Source: Blautia wexlerae DSM 19850 (GTDB lineage: Bacteria; Bacillota; Clostridia; Lachnospirales; Lachnospiraceae). Taken from it: 64,000 nt of DNA. Made by a program: the position numbers and the translations under genes. Positions 63,968 through 64,000 of this stretch are shown one piece after another. The notes beneath the pieces were generated by a model. The model did not search any database and had not been told where the DNA came from. It worked only from the letters and a program-made list of their open reading frames with translations. Position 1 is the first letter of the stretch. Each line of letters starts with the position of its first letter. The DNA lies in contig NZ_CP102267.1 of the NCBI RefSeq assembly GCF_025148125.1, positions 3,668,501-3,732,500 of the forward strand, read 5' to 3'.

Positions 63968-64000
63968 ATGGTATCCATGAAAGACATCGCAAAACAATGT
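63968..64000 (+). CDS. LacI-family regulator, N-terminus only
   Basis: Only 11 codons are inside the window: MVSMKDIAKQC. MKDIAKQC is the usual start of the LacI-family helix-turn-helix, so the true start may be the second ATG at 63977. The gene continues to the right. Divergence from the GH94 gene suggests control of beta-glucoside use. Confidence 0.7.
   Translation, partial: MVSMKDIAKQC

Overview
The window reads as a chromosome segment of a low-to-mid GC, anaerobic, Gram-positive gut bacterium, most likely a Lachnospiraceae member (Blautia-like; inferred from gene content and order, not from a search). Two oxygen-sensitive class III ribonucleotide reductases point to anaerobic life. A T-box leader, many intrinsic terminators and GGAGG ribosome sites point to Firmicutes. 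MurE with a DNPR motif, together with DapF, indicates meso-diaminopimelate peptidoglycan. Nearly all of the window is ordinary chromosome; no phage, IS element or CRISPR array was seen.

Layout. 1-1300: partial DUF3786-like gene and an Rrf2 regulator. 1384-14998: one long minus-strand housekeeping run (murE, priA, def, fmt, YugP-type peptidase, rsmB, rlmN, PP2C phosphatase, PASTA kinase, rsgA, rpe, thiN). 15-22 kb: sortase-anchored surface protein, carbamate kinase, a first anaerobic RNR and a frameshifted zinc-ribbon protein. 22-29 kb: asnA, a CBS protein, a BASS-type transporter in an operon with a polar amino acid ABC system whose binding protein is circularly permuted, dapF and azlCD. 30-32.5 kb: SGNH hydrolase, and a Fur-type regulator with a metal permease behind a 17-bp iterated operator. 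32.8-37.1 kb: sulfur genes metY, mnmA, cysK and an IscR/CymR-type Rrf2 regulator. 37-50 kb: a second anaerobic RNR fused to a redoxin and carrying paired NrdR boxes, hflX, a TPR lipoprotein, glmM, a nucleotidyltransferase, prfA-prmC-DUF1385-rpmE and rho. 50.4-56.9 kb: a c-di-GMP-I riboswitch controlling an ATLF/PPEP-like secreted metalloprotease, divergent from a compact type IV pilus-like operon. 57-64 kb: small membrane exporter, hisC, T-box-controlled thrS, a GH94 cellobiose phosphorylase and the start of a divergent LacI regulator.

Most notable: (1) the amino acid binding protein at 26515-27303 has its two half-domains in swapped order and lacks a lipobox; (2) the c-di-GMP riboswitch/metalloprotease unit lies back to back with the minimal pilus operon, suggesting a surface-lifestyle module; (3) a dispersed intergenic palindromic repeat family (R1, at least seven copies from 27 to 145 bp) shares GTTACTGTTCAC-type ends and often abuts promoters, leaders or terminators; a second, shorter family (R2) has three copies; (4) several coherent regulatory circuits can be read directly: NrdR boxes at both RNR genes, an ACTAGGAAT element inside the metY and Rrf2 promoters, 17-bp iterons before the permease/Fur operon, and a 12-bp operator-like repeat flanking the cellobiose phosphorylase/LacI divergent region.
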